From contig LNDK02000039.1 of the NCBI GenBank assembly GCA_001455915.2, positions 114,447 to 178,446 of the forward strand: a DNA stretch of 64,000 bases. Direction: 5' to 3'. Shown in pieces: positions 11,152-21,127 of the stretch. Numbering within the stretch: the stretch's first letter is position 1; the number at the start of each line of letters is the position of its first letter. Source of the stretch: Samsoniella hepiali. Taxonomy: Eukaryota > Ascomycota > Sordariomycetes > Hypocreales > Cordycipitaceae. The notes under the pieces were generated by a model. It made no database searches. It saw nothing but the letters and a program-made list of their open reading frames with translations, and was not told the DNA's origin. Both the position numbers and the translations under genes were made by a program.

Positions 11152-12897
11152 ATGGGTTTCAAGGTCGCTTCCCTCTGGCAAGCGCCCGAGCTCAATCCTG
11201 TCAATGGCAAGGCTCGGTCCATTCCCGTTCTCAACCCGTTCGACCGCCATGGCCGTGTCTTTTTCTTCTCTTGGCTTGGTTTCATGGTTGCGTTCCTCTC
11301 ATGGTGAGTTCCCTTTGCCAACCAACCTTTGGCAGCAAAATATGCACACAAGTGCCGCAATTGGATACGACAAGACTGACTGATATTGTGAATCAGGTAC
11401 GCGTTTCCGCCTCTGGTACGAACCCCCAACTCTGCAATACTCGAAATACCGATCCTTTACGATGTAATTATACTGACAACGAATAGTTAACCCTGACCAT
11501 CAAGAAAGACCTCAAGCTCACTCCGGTTGAGATTGCCAACTCCAACATTGTTGCTCTTGCATCCACGTACGCACCTCTTGATTCTACATCGGCAAAACGA
11601 TACAGGAGAAAACAGCTAACAAGTGTCCAGTCTCTTTGTTCGTGTCCTTTCTGGTCCCGCGTGCGACTACTTTGGCCCCAAAATCACTTTTGCCGCCTGT
11701 CTGCTCCTCGGCGCCATCCCCTCCGTCCTCGCCGGCACCGTCACCACGGCCAACGGCCTGATTGCCCTGCGCTTCTTCATCGGCATCCTCGGCGGCACCT
11801 TTGTGCCCTGCCAGGTGTGGACGACGAGCTTCTTTGACAAGAACGTCGTCGGCACCGCCAATGCCCTCACCGCCGGATGGGGCAATGCCGGTGGCGGCAT
11901 CACCTACTTTGTCATGCCCGCCATCTTTGACTCCCTCGTCGAGCACCAGCACCTCACCCCCCACGTCGCCTGGCGCGTCGCCTTTGTCGTGCCCTTCATC
12001 CTCATCACCTCCATTGCCCTGGGCATGATGCTGCTCTGCGACGACTGCGCCACCGGCAAGTGGTCGGAGCGCCACGACGCCGTCAAGGGCAACCTGCGCC
12101 GCCACGGCCTCGGCACGTCCACGTCGAGCGTCCAGGAGAAGAGCACCGGTGATTTCGAGGCCACGCCCGAGGCTGCCTTTACCGAGCAGATGAAGGACGA
12201 GGCCGTCTGCCACGATGCTGAGCTCAGCGACCAGGAACTCCTCGATGCTGTCAACGGTGAGGTTGTCAAGGACCCTACCTTCAAAGATACCCTCATGGTC
12301 ACCATCAGCCCCCAGACTGTCGTCCTCGCCGCTGTCTACATGTGCTCCTTTGGTGCTGAGCTTGCCATCAACTCTGTTCTCGGCGCATACTACTTCAAGA
12401 ACTTCAAAGCTCTCGGACAGACTGGCACCGGTCGCTGGGCTGCCATGTTTGGTCTGCTCAACGTCGCCTTCCGTCCCCTCGGTGGTGTCATCTCGGATGT
12501 GCTCTACCGCGCCAGCGGTAACGTCTGGTCCAAGAAGATCTGGCTCTGCTCCCTCGGCGTCGTCTGCGGCGCCTTCCAGATCGCCATTGGCCTGACCGAC
12601 TCCCACTCCCAGTCCACCATGTTTGGCCTCATCGCCGGCATGGCCTTTTTCCTCGAAGCTGGCAACGGCGCCTGCTTCTCCCTCGTGCCGCACGTTCACC
12701 CCGCCGCCAACGGCGTCATCTCCGGCATGGCCGGCGCCGCCGGCAACCTCGGCGGCATCATCTTTGCCATCATCTTCCGCTACCAGGGCGCCGACTACGG
12801 CAAGACCTTCTGGGTCATTGGTGTCATTACCATTGCCATCAACCTTCTCGCATCCTGGGTTAAGCCTATTCCTGCTGGCCAGGTCGGCGGTCGCTGA
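11152..12897 (+). CDS. nrtA: High-affinity nitrate/nitrite transporter, NNP family (MFS)
   Basis: Plasma-membrane nitrate:proton symporter of the NRT2/CrnA family. Exons 11152-11303, 11397-11415, 11487-11566 and 11631-12897 sum to 1,518 nt (505 residues). The N-terminus is MGFKVASLWQAPELNPVNGK followed by TM1 ending WLGFMVAFLSWYAFPPL. Both nitrate signatures are present: NS1 AGWGNAGGGITYFVMP in TM5 and NS2 GAAGNLGGIIFAIIFR in TM11. The long cytoplasmic loop between TM6 and TM7 (from CDDCATGKWSE to VVKDPTFKDTL) is typical of fungal members. Exon 2 is only 19 nt and both its junctions are consensus. It is divergent from niaD, with an upstream NIT4/NirA palindrome. No nitrite reductase gene lies in the window. 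Confidence 0.96.
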
Positions 12898-13281
12898 AGT
12901 TGATGCGTCTAGTCTTTTTTTTTTCTACTTGTGTGATACCACGGATTCGTATGGAAGTCGGAGCAGAGGTGGCGCCAAAAATGGTGGCTAGTTTATTATA
13001 AACATCGGGCCGCAAAATGAGCCTTAACTTATATATTTTGGTCAAAACGCAATCTTTTTTTTTTTTGTATACTGGCCGTTTTGGATATAATTCTTCATCT
13101 TTTACAAAAGCAGTCTATAACTCCAAGTAAATGTTTTTTTTCTTTCTCTCAAAGCAAATGCTTTGATCCAACGATAACAGCCTCGGTAAAAATGGCAAAA
13201 ATCGACATGTTGCCCCATATCTTGTCCAAGATATTGAGCCTACTTGGTTTCGTTTACCGACCAGTAGACCAGTTGTGGAGG
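12898..13281. other. Convergent 3' intergenic region
   Basis: Lies between the 3' ends of the nitrate transporter and ADE4. AT-rich with T-runs at 12915-12923 and 13056-13065, plausible shared terminator/polyadenylation sequence. No gene seen. Confidence 0.5.
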
Positions 13282-15790
13282 CTAGAGGCACCTGGTTAGC
13301 TTCTTTTCTCGTACGACGCCCCTTTGCTCTGCATACCTAATGTCCTCCTGGCTCGTCATGGGCTCGGGCGACGGCATGTTGACAGGGGCTCCATTACCCA
13401 CGAGGGTCAGCTTCTTGGAGTCGGTGCCAGCGGTGGCGTCCTCGGTCGTCTTCCTTTTCCGGCCCTTGGCGGCGCGCAGCTCGCTCAGGTGCTCAAAGTA
13501 GCTCACGGGCACCTCTGTCTGGTACTTGCCCGAGAAGACGCCGACCTCAAAGTCGGTGATTTGCGTCTCGCCCTCAATGGCGTCGAGGCACGCGACCTTG
13601 AGATCGTCCAGCGACTGGTATATCAACTACAGCGGTGGTTAGTTTCGGTCTTGTTCAACAAATTGTTGGTAATTATGTACCTCGTCAGCGCCAATCTCCT
13701 TGGCAATCTGCTGCCTCGTCTTGCCATGGGCAACAAGTTCTGTGGAACTCTCTGTTAGCGTTCCGTTTCTCCCGGTGAAGGCGGGCATGCAAATAGCTTA
13801 CGACCTGGATCCGCGAGGTCAATACCGTAGACGTGCGGGTGTGTAATTTCCGGCGAGCACGAGGCCAGAATAACCTTTTTCGCGCCCGCTTCTCTGCTCA
13901 TCAAGACCTGAACGGGTCCCGTTAGTATCTGAACATAGTCGTCAAAGAACAAAGTCTTCACGTACAATTTCTCTAGATGTGTTGCCTCGAACAATGGAGT
14001 CATCGACCAAGAGGACAACCTTGTCCCGGAACTCTGCCTGGATGGGCGAGAGCTTTCTGCGAATACCCTGCTGGCGTGCTTTTTGGCCGGGCTGTGTCGT
14101 GTGTTAGTGCGAGTGCTCAAGGGTAGCACCGAACAAACAACGTACCATGATAAATGTTCTGAATGTGTACCTATTCTTGACAAACGCATTTGATAGCGGC
14201 TTGTTCAAGCAACTGGCAAGAACAGAAGCAGCTGTATTACTCGTCTGTTTGCAATTAGTATTGTCATCGCGTGCCTCCCCTCGTTTAGGCAGAGCATACC
14301 TCTGGAATAGGAATAACTGGTTCATGTTAGCATGGGCTCAATAAGGCCTCAGAGTAAGACGCAACATACCGACATCAATCTCTTCGATGCCTTTTTCACC
14401 CAGAATCTCCTTCATCTTATCGGCCAGCTTGTAGCCCATGTTCTGACGACTGCGGTGGATAGAGATGCCGTCCATTGTAGAGTCAGGCCTAGAAAAATAA
14501 ACCATCTCAAAGCTAGAGGGAGGTCAGTATTTGGGAAATTGATGCGGTCCTAAAAGAGCCTTACATATCAGGGGTATATGTCTTCATGGGAACAACTTGA
14601 CGGAACTGAGGCTTGCCACCCTTCTGAATAAAGACGGCCTGGCCTGGCAGAATGTCGACAATGTTGGTGAAGCCGAGCTGGGTGAGGGCGACGGATTCAG
14701 AGGCCATGAAGTAGTCCAGAGCGCCTTCGAGGGTGGCAGAGGGGCGAGATCCAAGACAGAGAGGTCGGATGCCATTCTCGTCTCTGCGGCAAAGGTTAGC
14801 TGTGCTGCTTCAACGAAATGCAACAATGGCATACCTGAAGCCGAGGATGCCGAAGCCAGTGATCATGGCGACACAGGCAAAGCCACCACTGCATCGGGCA
14901 TAAACTTCACGTAGGCCAGCGAAAATATCGTCGGCATTAGCACGAGCCTTGCCAAGCTCATGAAGAGCGTGGGCGTACACGTTGAGGCTATCAAGGTCTA
15001 TTAGCATATGCCGAGCAAAGTCCGGCGGGTAGATGGGCGTACAGAAGCTCAGAGTCAGAGTCGGTGTTGACGTGGCGGCGAGCCTCTAGATCAAGGAAGC
15101 CCCGAAGCTCCTCGCTGTTGACAAGGTTGCCGTTGACGGCCAAGCTCAGGCCGAAAGGGCTGTCTGTGAGACGCGGTTAGAATCGGGTATGAGTTGCACG
15201 GTCTCCAGGGTAATACATACTGACTAGAATGATATGTTAGCTTCTGTTGGTAATTAGCAATGAGATGTTGTAAGTGAACTCACCATAGAAAGGCTGGGCT
15301 TCGGAACTACATGAGACAAGGTTAGTACATCGCCTCTCATCACTACTCAGATATACTCACGCAGAAGAGGTTCCGGCAGTCGGGTAGCGGACATGTGAGA
15401 TGCCTCCGTAACCCGGCAGGTTCTCAGCCAGACGGGCAGGCTCCTGGAAGACCTTGGAAGCGAGGCCATTGCCCTTCATTTGATACAGCCGTCCGCCCTG
15501 GCATACCGTGATACCCGCAGCATCCTGTCCACGCTAGTCCGGGGTCATTAGCACCGATTCCGAGACACTGGAAAATCCAGACAATTCTCGGGAAAAAGAT
15601 ACATACGTGCTGAAGGTAGTAGATGCTCTCGTGCAGCTCCACAGCAGCCGTGTCGGCCTTGACGTCGCCAAGCTGGGAAGCAATTCCAGGTCAGTATATA
15701 AAATACGGGGGATATGCAGGACCCGGTATCGGGAGCACGCGGGGCAGAAAAAAAAAAGAGGCTCACCAAGATGGCACTGATGCCACACAT
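13282..15790 (-). CDS. ADE4: Amidophosphoribosyltransferase (glutamine PRPP amidotransferase), 15 exons
   Basis: Catalyses the first committed step of purine synthesis: PRPP plus glutamine to 5-phosphoribosylamine. Exons 15767-15790, 15607-15672, 15361-15533, 15284-15306, 15221-15223, 15043-15163, 14835-14987, 14565-14783, 14370-14512, 14300-14316, 14146-14244, 13966-14091, 13802-13907, 13681-13739 and 13282-13626 total 1,677 nt (558 residues). The start MCGISAIL exposes the catalytic Cys after Met removal. The glutaminase domain shows GISHVRYPTAGTSSASEAQP, NGNLVNSEEL and HVNTDSDSELL. The phosphoribosyltransferase domain carries the PRPP loop VVLLVDDSIVRGNTSREI. The C-terminal 60 or so residues are Lys/Arg-rich and not conserved. 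Four exons are under 25 nt. For exon 13 I chose donor GTAAGC (13801) over GTCGTA four bases upstream because it keeps family length. Confidence 0.95.
15221..15223 (-). other. ADE4: 3-nt microexon of ADE4
   Basis: On the coding strand the order is exon 4 ending TTCTATG, intron 15224-15283 (GTGAGT donor, GCTAAC branch, TTCTAG acceptor), TCA, intron 15164-15220 (GTATGT donor, TCTAAC branch, CACAG acceptor), then exon 6 ACAGCCCTTTC. Inclusion gives F-Y-V-N-S-P-F-G, the conserved family reading; skipping gives F-Y-D-S-P-F-G in the same frame. Confidence 0.8.
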
Positions 15791-16366
15791 GATTGCAGGC
15801 GAGGGTAGCGGTAGAGGTAAGATCGGGAATGGAAGGCTGGAACAGCAGCAGTGGCGCCGTACAGCGATGGCAGAGACAAACGAATGCCTTGTTTTTGATG
15901 CTCAATCTGTTGAAAAAGTTCAGTCCTCCGCGAGATTTCCCAGCGCCGGCTCTATGCGAAAAAAGTTAGTGGGGGCGGGCGCACAAAATTTCCTGCAGCA
16001 CCGGGTGGGGCAATGTTTTTGACTGGCTGGCGACTAGTCTGGACTGCCTCACGTTTTTGTTCCTATTACACATCCGATCCACGATTTTCATGCGTCATGC
16101 GACGTGCCTTTCCGCGGGGATAGCGATAAGGGGTCCTGCTTAGTTGCTCTCTCAACGCCTCTCGCGATGCTGGGGCCACGACTCGCGCTGCTTGAGATGG
16201 ACAAACGAAGGATCGGCCTTTCAACCAGCACCAGCCTGCATGCAGCTAAATCTTAGTCTATGTGGCTCTGGGAATCAATAAAACAACGGATTACTCGGCC
16301 TGTCTATGAAACGACTATTTTACAAAATTAAGAAAGAATATCGAATGAATGCACAAAACGGCATCA
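15791..16366. other. ADE4 promoter / ABC transporter 3' flank
   Basis: No gene seen. The part next to 15790 is the ADE4 upstream region; the AT-rich end near 16265-16366 is probably the 3' untranslated region of the ABC transporter. Confidence 0.5.
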
Positions 16367-19300
16367 TCAAAACATCGACCTCTTCCACCACGGCGTCTTC
16401 TTGGGTGCCGCTTCGCCCTCTTCCTGAACGTCGTATTTACCAACAATCGTCAAGAAGACTTCGTTTAGCGTCGTAGGGCTGACGCTATGGTGCGCAACAC
16501 CTAGCCTCTCCCTGTTCTCCTCAAGTATGAGCAGCAGCTGTCCGATGGCGCTGCCGCTGCCGCCCGAAACCTGAATGGACGATGCAGGAATCGAGAAGCG
16601 CATCTGACCATGAAAGGTTTGCTGCTCGACTCGCGCGCCCGGAAAGGTTTCTTCGACCCACGCCTGGATTTGCTGCATCTCCTCGTCGCTCGAGTGCGGC
16701 GCCGTCTTGCTCACCATGTGCACATGTAGCGTGTCACCAAACTTCTGGCACAGCTGCTCGGTGCCGCCGAGCGCCAGCATGCGTCGTGCCATGATGCCCG
16801 CCCGCGTGGCCAAGGTGTCGGCTTCTTCCATGCTGTGCGTCGTGAGCAGAATCGACCGGCCAGGGACAATCGCCTCGAGCGTGCGCCACATGATGCGCTT
16901 CGCCGCAGCATCAAGACCAGACGAGGGCTCATCCAGAAGAATCACGGAAGGGTTGCCTGTAAGCGCAATGGCCAACGACAGCTTGCGCTTGTTACCGCCG
17001 GAAAGAGTGTGCGCCATGACGCCGGTATACGCTTCCAGACCGACCGCGCGGATGACAGCTGTGACTTGATGGTCCACATCGGCGATGCCTCTGATGCGTG
17101 CATAGTGCTGCAAGTGCTCAACCACGGTCATTGAGTCAATGGCGTCGAATTGCGGGCACACTCCAAGATTGGCGCGTGCTGCTGGTCGACTCTTGGTGAC
17201 AGATGCATTCTCCACAAAGACATCGCCGCCCATCCGGCTCGGAGCGATATCGCCGCGAATAATGGATATTGTTGTTGACTTTCCTGCGCCGTTAGGGCCA
17301 AGCAGTGCAAACACTTCACCGTGACCGACGCCAAATGTGACATTGTCAACAGCAGTGGTGTTGCCAAATGCCTTTGTCAGATGTACCACGCGCAGGCCAT
17401 CGGTCTCCTCGCCCGGCCCATCCACACGAACCTCCTCTGCGGCAACCTCTGGATCTTCGGCATCGTCACTGTACTGCGGCTTGCCAGTCTTGTATTTGCC
17501 ATCAGAGCTCTCAAAGTAGACCACCATACTGAACCAAAATATGCATTGCACGATGAGATATACGAGCGGGCCTCCATAGGCCTTCATCGCGCCAGGGTTG
17601 CTCTGCAGTGCGAAGCCGTCACAAGTCGTGGAAAAGACGTTGAGAGCCACCATGAGTGCGCGCACCAGCGAGCCCGTGGGGAAGATGATGGCAATGACCC
17701 AATGGCCGATCAAGACACTCTTCTCCGTCTCGGCTGGGTCCGAGTAGAGCAAGATGAAGAAGTACGCAATCAGATAGATTGCAAAACCCAGTCCTTGAAT
17801 CACCGAGGCGATCGCATAAGTGGCCAGAGCGCTCTTCATAATAAGCGACACAAAGTACGCAATCAAGATGGCCGCCAGCACGTAAAAGACGAAAATCGGA
17901 AACAAGAAACCGACATTGTACCATATGCTAGACGTGCCCGCAAGAATACCCGCCGCAATCAGCATGGAAACGATCATGATGGACCAGTCAAAGATGGCGT
18001 GGGCTGCCCAAACCGGGAATGCGCGAGCACCGCTCGAGTACTGCAGCGCGCGCACTCCGTTGCGCTTCTCGGAGTTCGGGTACAGACCAAACAGACCCGG
18101 GATAACAGAGCATGCGAGTGCAAAGTAGACAATCACTTGCAGACCGCTACCTGTAGAAGGCGCGGCAGCAATGTCAAAGGGCTTGTATTGGGTCGCGATT
18201 GTTTTGTTCAGAAGCAGACTATCAAGAAGGCTCTGACCCAGCGTCGATGTGAACATGGATACGGCATCGTCCATCTTGTAGGCCAGTGTAGGCGCAGAGC
18301 CCGATTGACCAAGCCAAAGTCCTGCGGGGGTAACATTCTTTCTGTTATCTTCAATGTATGTCTTGAAAGAGTCGAACGAGTCTACCACTTTAATGTGGCT
18401 GCTGGCGGCGTTGGCAAGATTCGGGACGAGAGGCTTGAAGACTTCTGCAATGGCGGAAGCACTAAACGTCGCGGATGGGCCACCAACGATAAAAGGAGAG
18501 CCGAGAAGATCAGTGAAGTCCGTGTTCGTATTGTCGCTACTGCGATCCCTGGGAGAGCAGCCAGGGGCTGCCTTGTTCTTGATGAGCAGCTGGATGACTG
18601 CCGCTGCGACAATGGGAATCAGGAAAGCGGCGAGATATGGCACCCAGTTCGTCTTGAAGATGACAAAGCGCTTCTGCAGAAGAACAAGAATTTGGCGAAA
18701 GAGCCCTAGCTGGCGACCGTGCAGGAGCGGGAGCGGCTCGCTGACTGGCGGCTTTTCCGCGAGGGGGCTCGGGCTAGGGCTTATCTTATTCTCTGAAGCG
18801 CCAACCCTCGGGATAGCTTGGTCTCGCATGCCGTGGTCGTTGATCTCCTCGGCCAAATTGAGGAATACGTCTTCAATGGTAGGACCAGAGAACTTGTACG
18901 GCACATTGCGGGCTTCGAGCAGGCGGATCACAGAGGCGGCAAGGGTGGCGGAGGTCGCGACGTAGGTGATTGTGTTGGATGAGACGTAGCGCTCGACGCC
19001 CTCGACCTCGGGTGTGCGGCTCATCATGTGCCGGGCATTGAGAACATGCACGCGGTATCCGGAGCCGTAGGTATCTTTAAGCTGCACCGAGGAGCCCTCG
19101 GCGCGGAGCCTACCCTTGGACAGAATGGCAATGTTGTCGGCAAGCAGGTCGGCCTCGTCGAGAAAGTGCGTCGTCATGATTATTGTGCGGCTACCACGCT
19201 CACGAAGAAGGATATCCCAAATCTTGCGGCGCGACAGCGGATCAATACCAGAGGAGACTTCGTCGACGCAGCAGACGGCGCTGTCGCCAATCAGCATCAG

Positions 19301-21127
19301 ACCAAGCTGCAGTTTGCGCTTCTGTCCACCAGAGAGCGTTTTGGCCATTTCCTTGGTCTTTTTCTTGAGGCCAATGGCATGGATGAGACTATCAATCTGT
19401 TCTTGCGTCGCCGGGTTCGATGGCGTCTTGAGACTGGCAAAGACGCGGAGATGCTCCTCGACGGTGAGCTCGCCCCAGAGAACATTCTTTTGCGGCGCAA
19501 TGCCCAGACCGCCTGTTGTATCAATCGCAATGTCGCCGCTCGTAAAGTTACTTATTCCGGCAATCGCGTCGAGGGTCGTGCTCTTGCCACTGCCGTTGGC
19601 ACCGAGGAGCGCCAGGATCTGGCCCTTTTTCGCCGTGAGCGTCAACGAATCCACGGCGACCACCTCGGGTCTCGGCGGCGACACAAACGAGAACAGGCGA
19701 CGCAGCAGGGTCGGCTTGTAAATTTTGGTCATGTTCCTGATCTGCACGGCATCGGGCAACGCAGAACCGCGGGCGGCCGGTGCAGCGTTTTGGCGCGTGC
19801 CGGTAGTGACGCCATGCAGTGCGCGCTCGAGGAAGGCGGCGAGCAGAGGGTAGACTATGATTTGTACAGCGAAAAACACCCACATGACGATGCCGGGAAG
19901 CTGCCAGGGGCTGCTGGGATGGGCGCGCAACAAGTTGGTCGGCTGGGCCTCCTGCTCGTAGCGGGCAATGTAGGTGATGAAGTAGACAAAGTTGCAGGGC
20001 GTGAAGAGGAGGCTGAGGACGGCAACGGTGCCGGTGCCCGGGTGGGGGATGGCCTGGGCGACGATGCCGAGGACGAGCCAGACGAGGGCGGTGATGATGC
20101 CCGAGAGCTGGGCTTTTTTGAAGAAGCAGGCGCCAAGCAGCGACATGGAGGTCATGGCGACGCCGGCGAGGACGAAGAAGGGGATGACGACGCCGTAGCT
20201 GACATTTGTCCAGATGAGGATGCGGTTGACCACGGCGGCGATGATCCAGCCCGGCAGGTACGTGAGGATAAAGGCGTTGTGGTGGGAGAGGAGCCGCGCG
20301 AGCTGGCAGTGCCACTTGACCCGGACGGGCATCATGGCGTCGATGAGCTGCGACATGCCGCTCTCGCGCTCCGTGGCGATGAAGCCGGGCATGTGGTAGC
20401 AGACGCCAATCAGGGCCATGATGAAGGCGACGCTGAGAAAGTTGATAAAGGTCTTTTGGTACTCGCGGCGCACCTTGGCCTGGCGCTCGTCCTCGGTGAG
20501 GGCCGAGTAAGGGTACTGCTGCGTCGTCGCGCTGGGCCACGAGCCTGACGACTCGTGCTTGGCAATGGCGGCGTCGACGGCCCGCTGCAGCGGCAGCGCG
20601 TAGACTTCTGCCGCATTGTCGCTCTTGTCGACGCGAAACGAGAGGCCGAGCGCGCCGTCCCCGCGCAGCGTATAGTTCCAGTAGCCACCATCGCCCTCGT
20701 CGGGCGAGGCGTGGAACACGACGGCGCCAAAGCACCGCGTCGTGGCCTGAATCGAGCCCCGGCAGACGTAGCCAATGTCCGACTCTTGGCCGAGGCGGGT
20801 GGCGTTGCGGCCGGCCCCGGTGACGGCGTCGGCGACGGCGTCGAGGACGGTGTCGATGGCGCCGCCGGCGTGGCCCGAGTTGACGAGGACGACGGTGTCG
20901 CGGCCGCCGGTGGCGTGCGCGAGCGCGTCGGCGAGCGAGTCAATGGTCTGCGGCGTGCCGATGCCGTACTTGTCGTCGGCGTGGTTGAACTTTTGGCCCA
21001 GGCCGAGGTAGAGCGAGGCAATGACGGGCAGGACGAGGGCCGAGTAGAGCGTCGAGACAAAGTGGCGCTGGATGATGATTTTGAGCGTCTTGTTGCGCAG
21101 CGCCGATATTTGGCGGTAGAGATCCAT
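16367..21127 (-). CDS. ABC-A subfamily full transporter, (TMD-NBD)x2
   Basis: ATP-driven membrane transporter, possibly of lipids (known for some ABCA proteins, not shown here). A single open frame of 1,586 residues with no intron. Layout: TM1 near 25-45, a large luminal/extracellular loop to about 225, a cluster of helices to about 440, NBD1 with Walker A GANGSGKST (about 509-517) and signature LSGGQKRKL near 598; second half with a similar loop (about 850-1010), helices, NBD2 with Walker A GPNGAGKST (about 1277) and signature LSGGNKRKL near 1374, Walker B VILLDEPSSGLD. The first Walker B reads AVCCVDEVSSGID, with VDE-V in place of LDE-P. The long loop after TM1 of each half and the relaxed second signature identify subfamily A rather than the PDR type. 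The C-terminus WWKRSMF is basic. Substrate unknown. Confidence 0.93.
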   Translation of the reverse strand: MDLYRQISALRNKTLKIIIQRHFVSTLYSALVLPVIASLYLGLGQKFNHADDKYGIGTPQTIDSLADALAHATGGRDTVVLVNSGHAGGAIDTVLDAVADAVTGAGRNATRLGQESDIGYVCRGSIQATTRCFGAVVFHASPDEGDGGYWNYTLRGDGALGLSFRVDKSDNAAEVYALPLQRAVDAAIAKHESSGSWPSATTQQYPYSALTEDERQAKVRREYQKTFINFLSVAFIMALIGVCYHMPGFIATERESGMSQLIDAMMPVRVKWHCQLARLLSHHNAFILTYLPGWIIAAVVNRILIWTNVSYGVVIPFFVLAGVAMTSMSLLGACFFKKAQLSGIITALVWLVLGIVAQAIPHPGTGTVAVLSLLFTPCNFVYFITYIARYEQEAQPTNLLRAHPSSPWQLPGIVMWVFFAVQIIVYPLLAAFLERALHGVTTGTRQNAAPAARGSALPDAVQIRNMTKIYKPTLLRRLFSFVSPPRPEVVAVDSLTLTAKKGQILALLGANGSGKSTTLDAIAGISNFTSGDIAIDTTGGLGIAPQKNVLWGELTVEEHLRVFASLKTPSNPATQEQIDSLIHAIGLKKKTKEMAKTLSGGQKRKLQLGLMLIGDSAVCCVDEVSSGIDPLSRRKIWDILLRERGSRTIIMTTHFLDEADLLADNIAILSKGRLRAEGSSVQLKDTYGSGYRVHVLNARHMMSRTPEVEGVERYVSSNTITYVATSATLAASVIRLLEARNVPYKFSGPTIEDVFLNLAEEINDHGMRDQAIPRVGASENKISPSPSPLAEKPPVSEPLPLLHGRQLGLFRQILVLLQKRFVIFKTNWVPYLAAFLIPIVAAAVIQLLIKNKAAPGCSPRDRSSDNTNTDFTDLLGSPFIVGGPSATFSASAIAEVFKPLVPNLANAASSHIKVVDSFDSFKTYIEDNRKNVTPAGLWLGQSGSAPTLAYKMDDAVSMFTSTLGQSLLDSLLLNKTIATQYKPFDIAAAPSTGSGLQVIVYFALACSVIPGLFGLYPNSEKRNGVRALQYSSGARAFPVWAAHAIFDWSIMIVSMLIAAGILAGTSSIWYNVGFLFPIFVFYVLAAILIAYFVSLIMKSALATYAIASVIQGLGFAIYLIAYFFILLYSDPAETEKSVLIGHWVIAIIFPTGSLVRALMVALNVFSTTCDGFALQSNPGAMKAYGGPLVYLIVQCIFWFSMVVYFESSDGKYKTGKPQYSDDAEDPEVAAEEVRVDGPGEETDGLRVVHLTKAFGNTTAVDNVTFGVGHGEVFALLGPNGAGKSTTISIIRGDIAPSRMGGDVFVENASVTKSRPAARANLGVCPQFDAIDSMTVVEHLQHYARIRGIADVDHQVTAVIRAVGLEAYTGVMAHTLSGGNKRKLSLAIALTGNPSVILLDEPSSGLDAAAKRIMWRTLEAIVPGRSILLTTHSMEEADTLATRAGIMARRMLALGGTEQLCQKFGDTLHVHMVSKTAPHSSDEEMQQIQAWVEETFPGARVEQQTFHGQMRFSIPASSIQVSGGSGSAIGQLLLILEENRERLGVAHHSVSPTTLNEVFLTIVGKYDVQEEGEAAPKKTPWWKRSMF

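Noticed and set aside
11584..12699. 371-codon minus-strand open frame opposite the nitrate transporter
   Set aside because: Shadow of the transporter; Gly/Asp/Glu-rich with no family pattern.
17321..20548. Long plus-strand open frames (462 and 506 codons) opposite the ABC transporter
   Set aside because: They are antisense to a fully conserved 1,586-residue protein and contain no motif; GC-rich coding strands produce such shadows.
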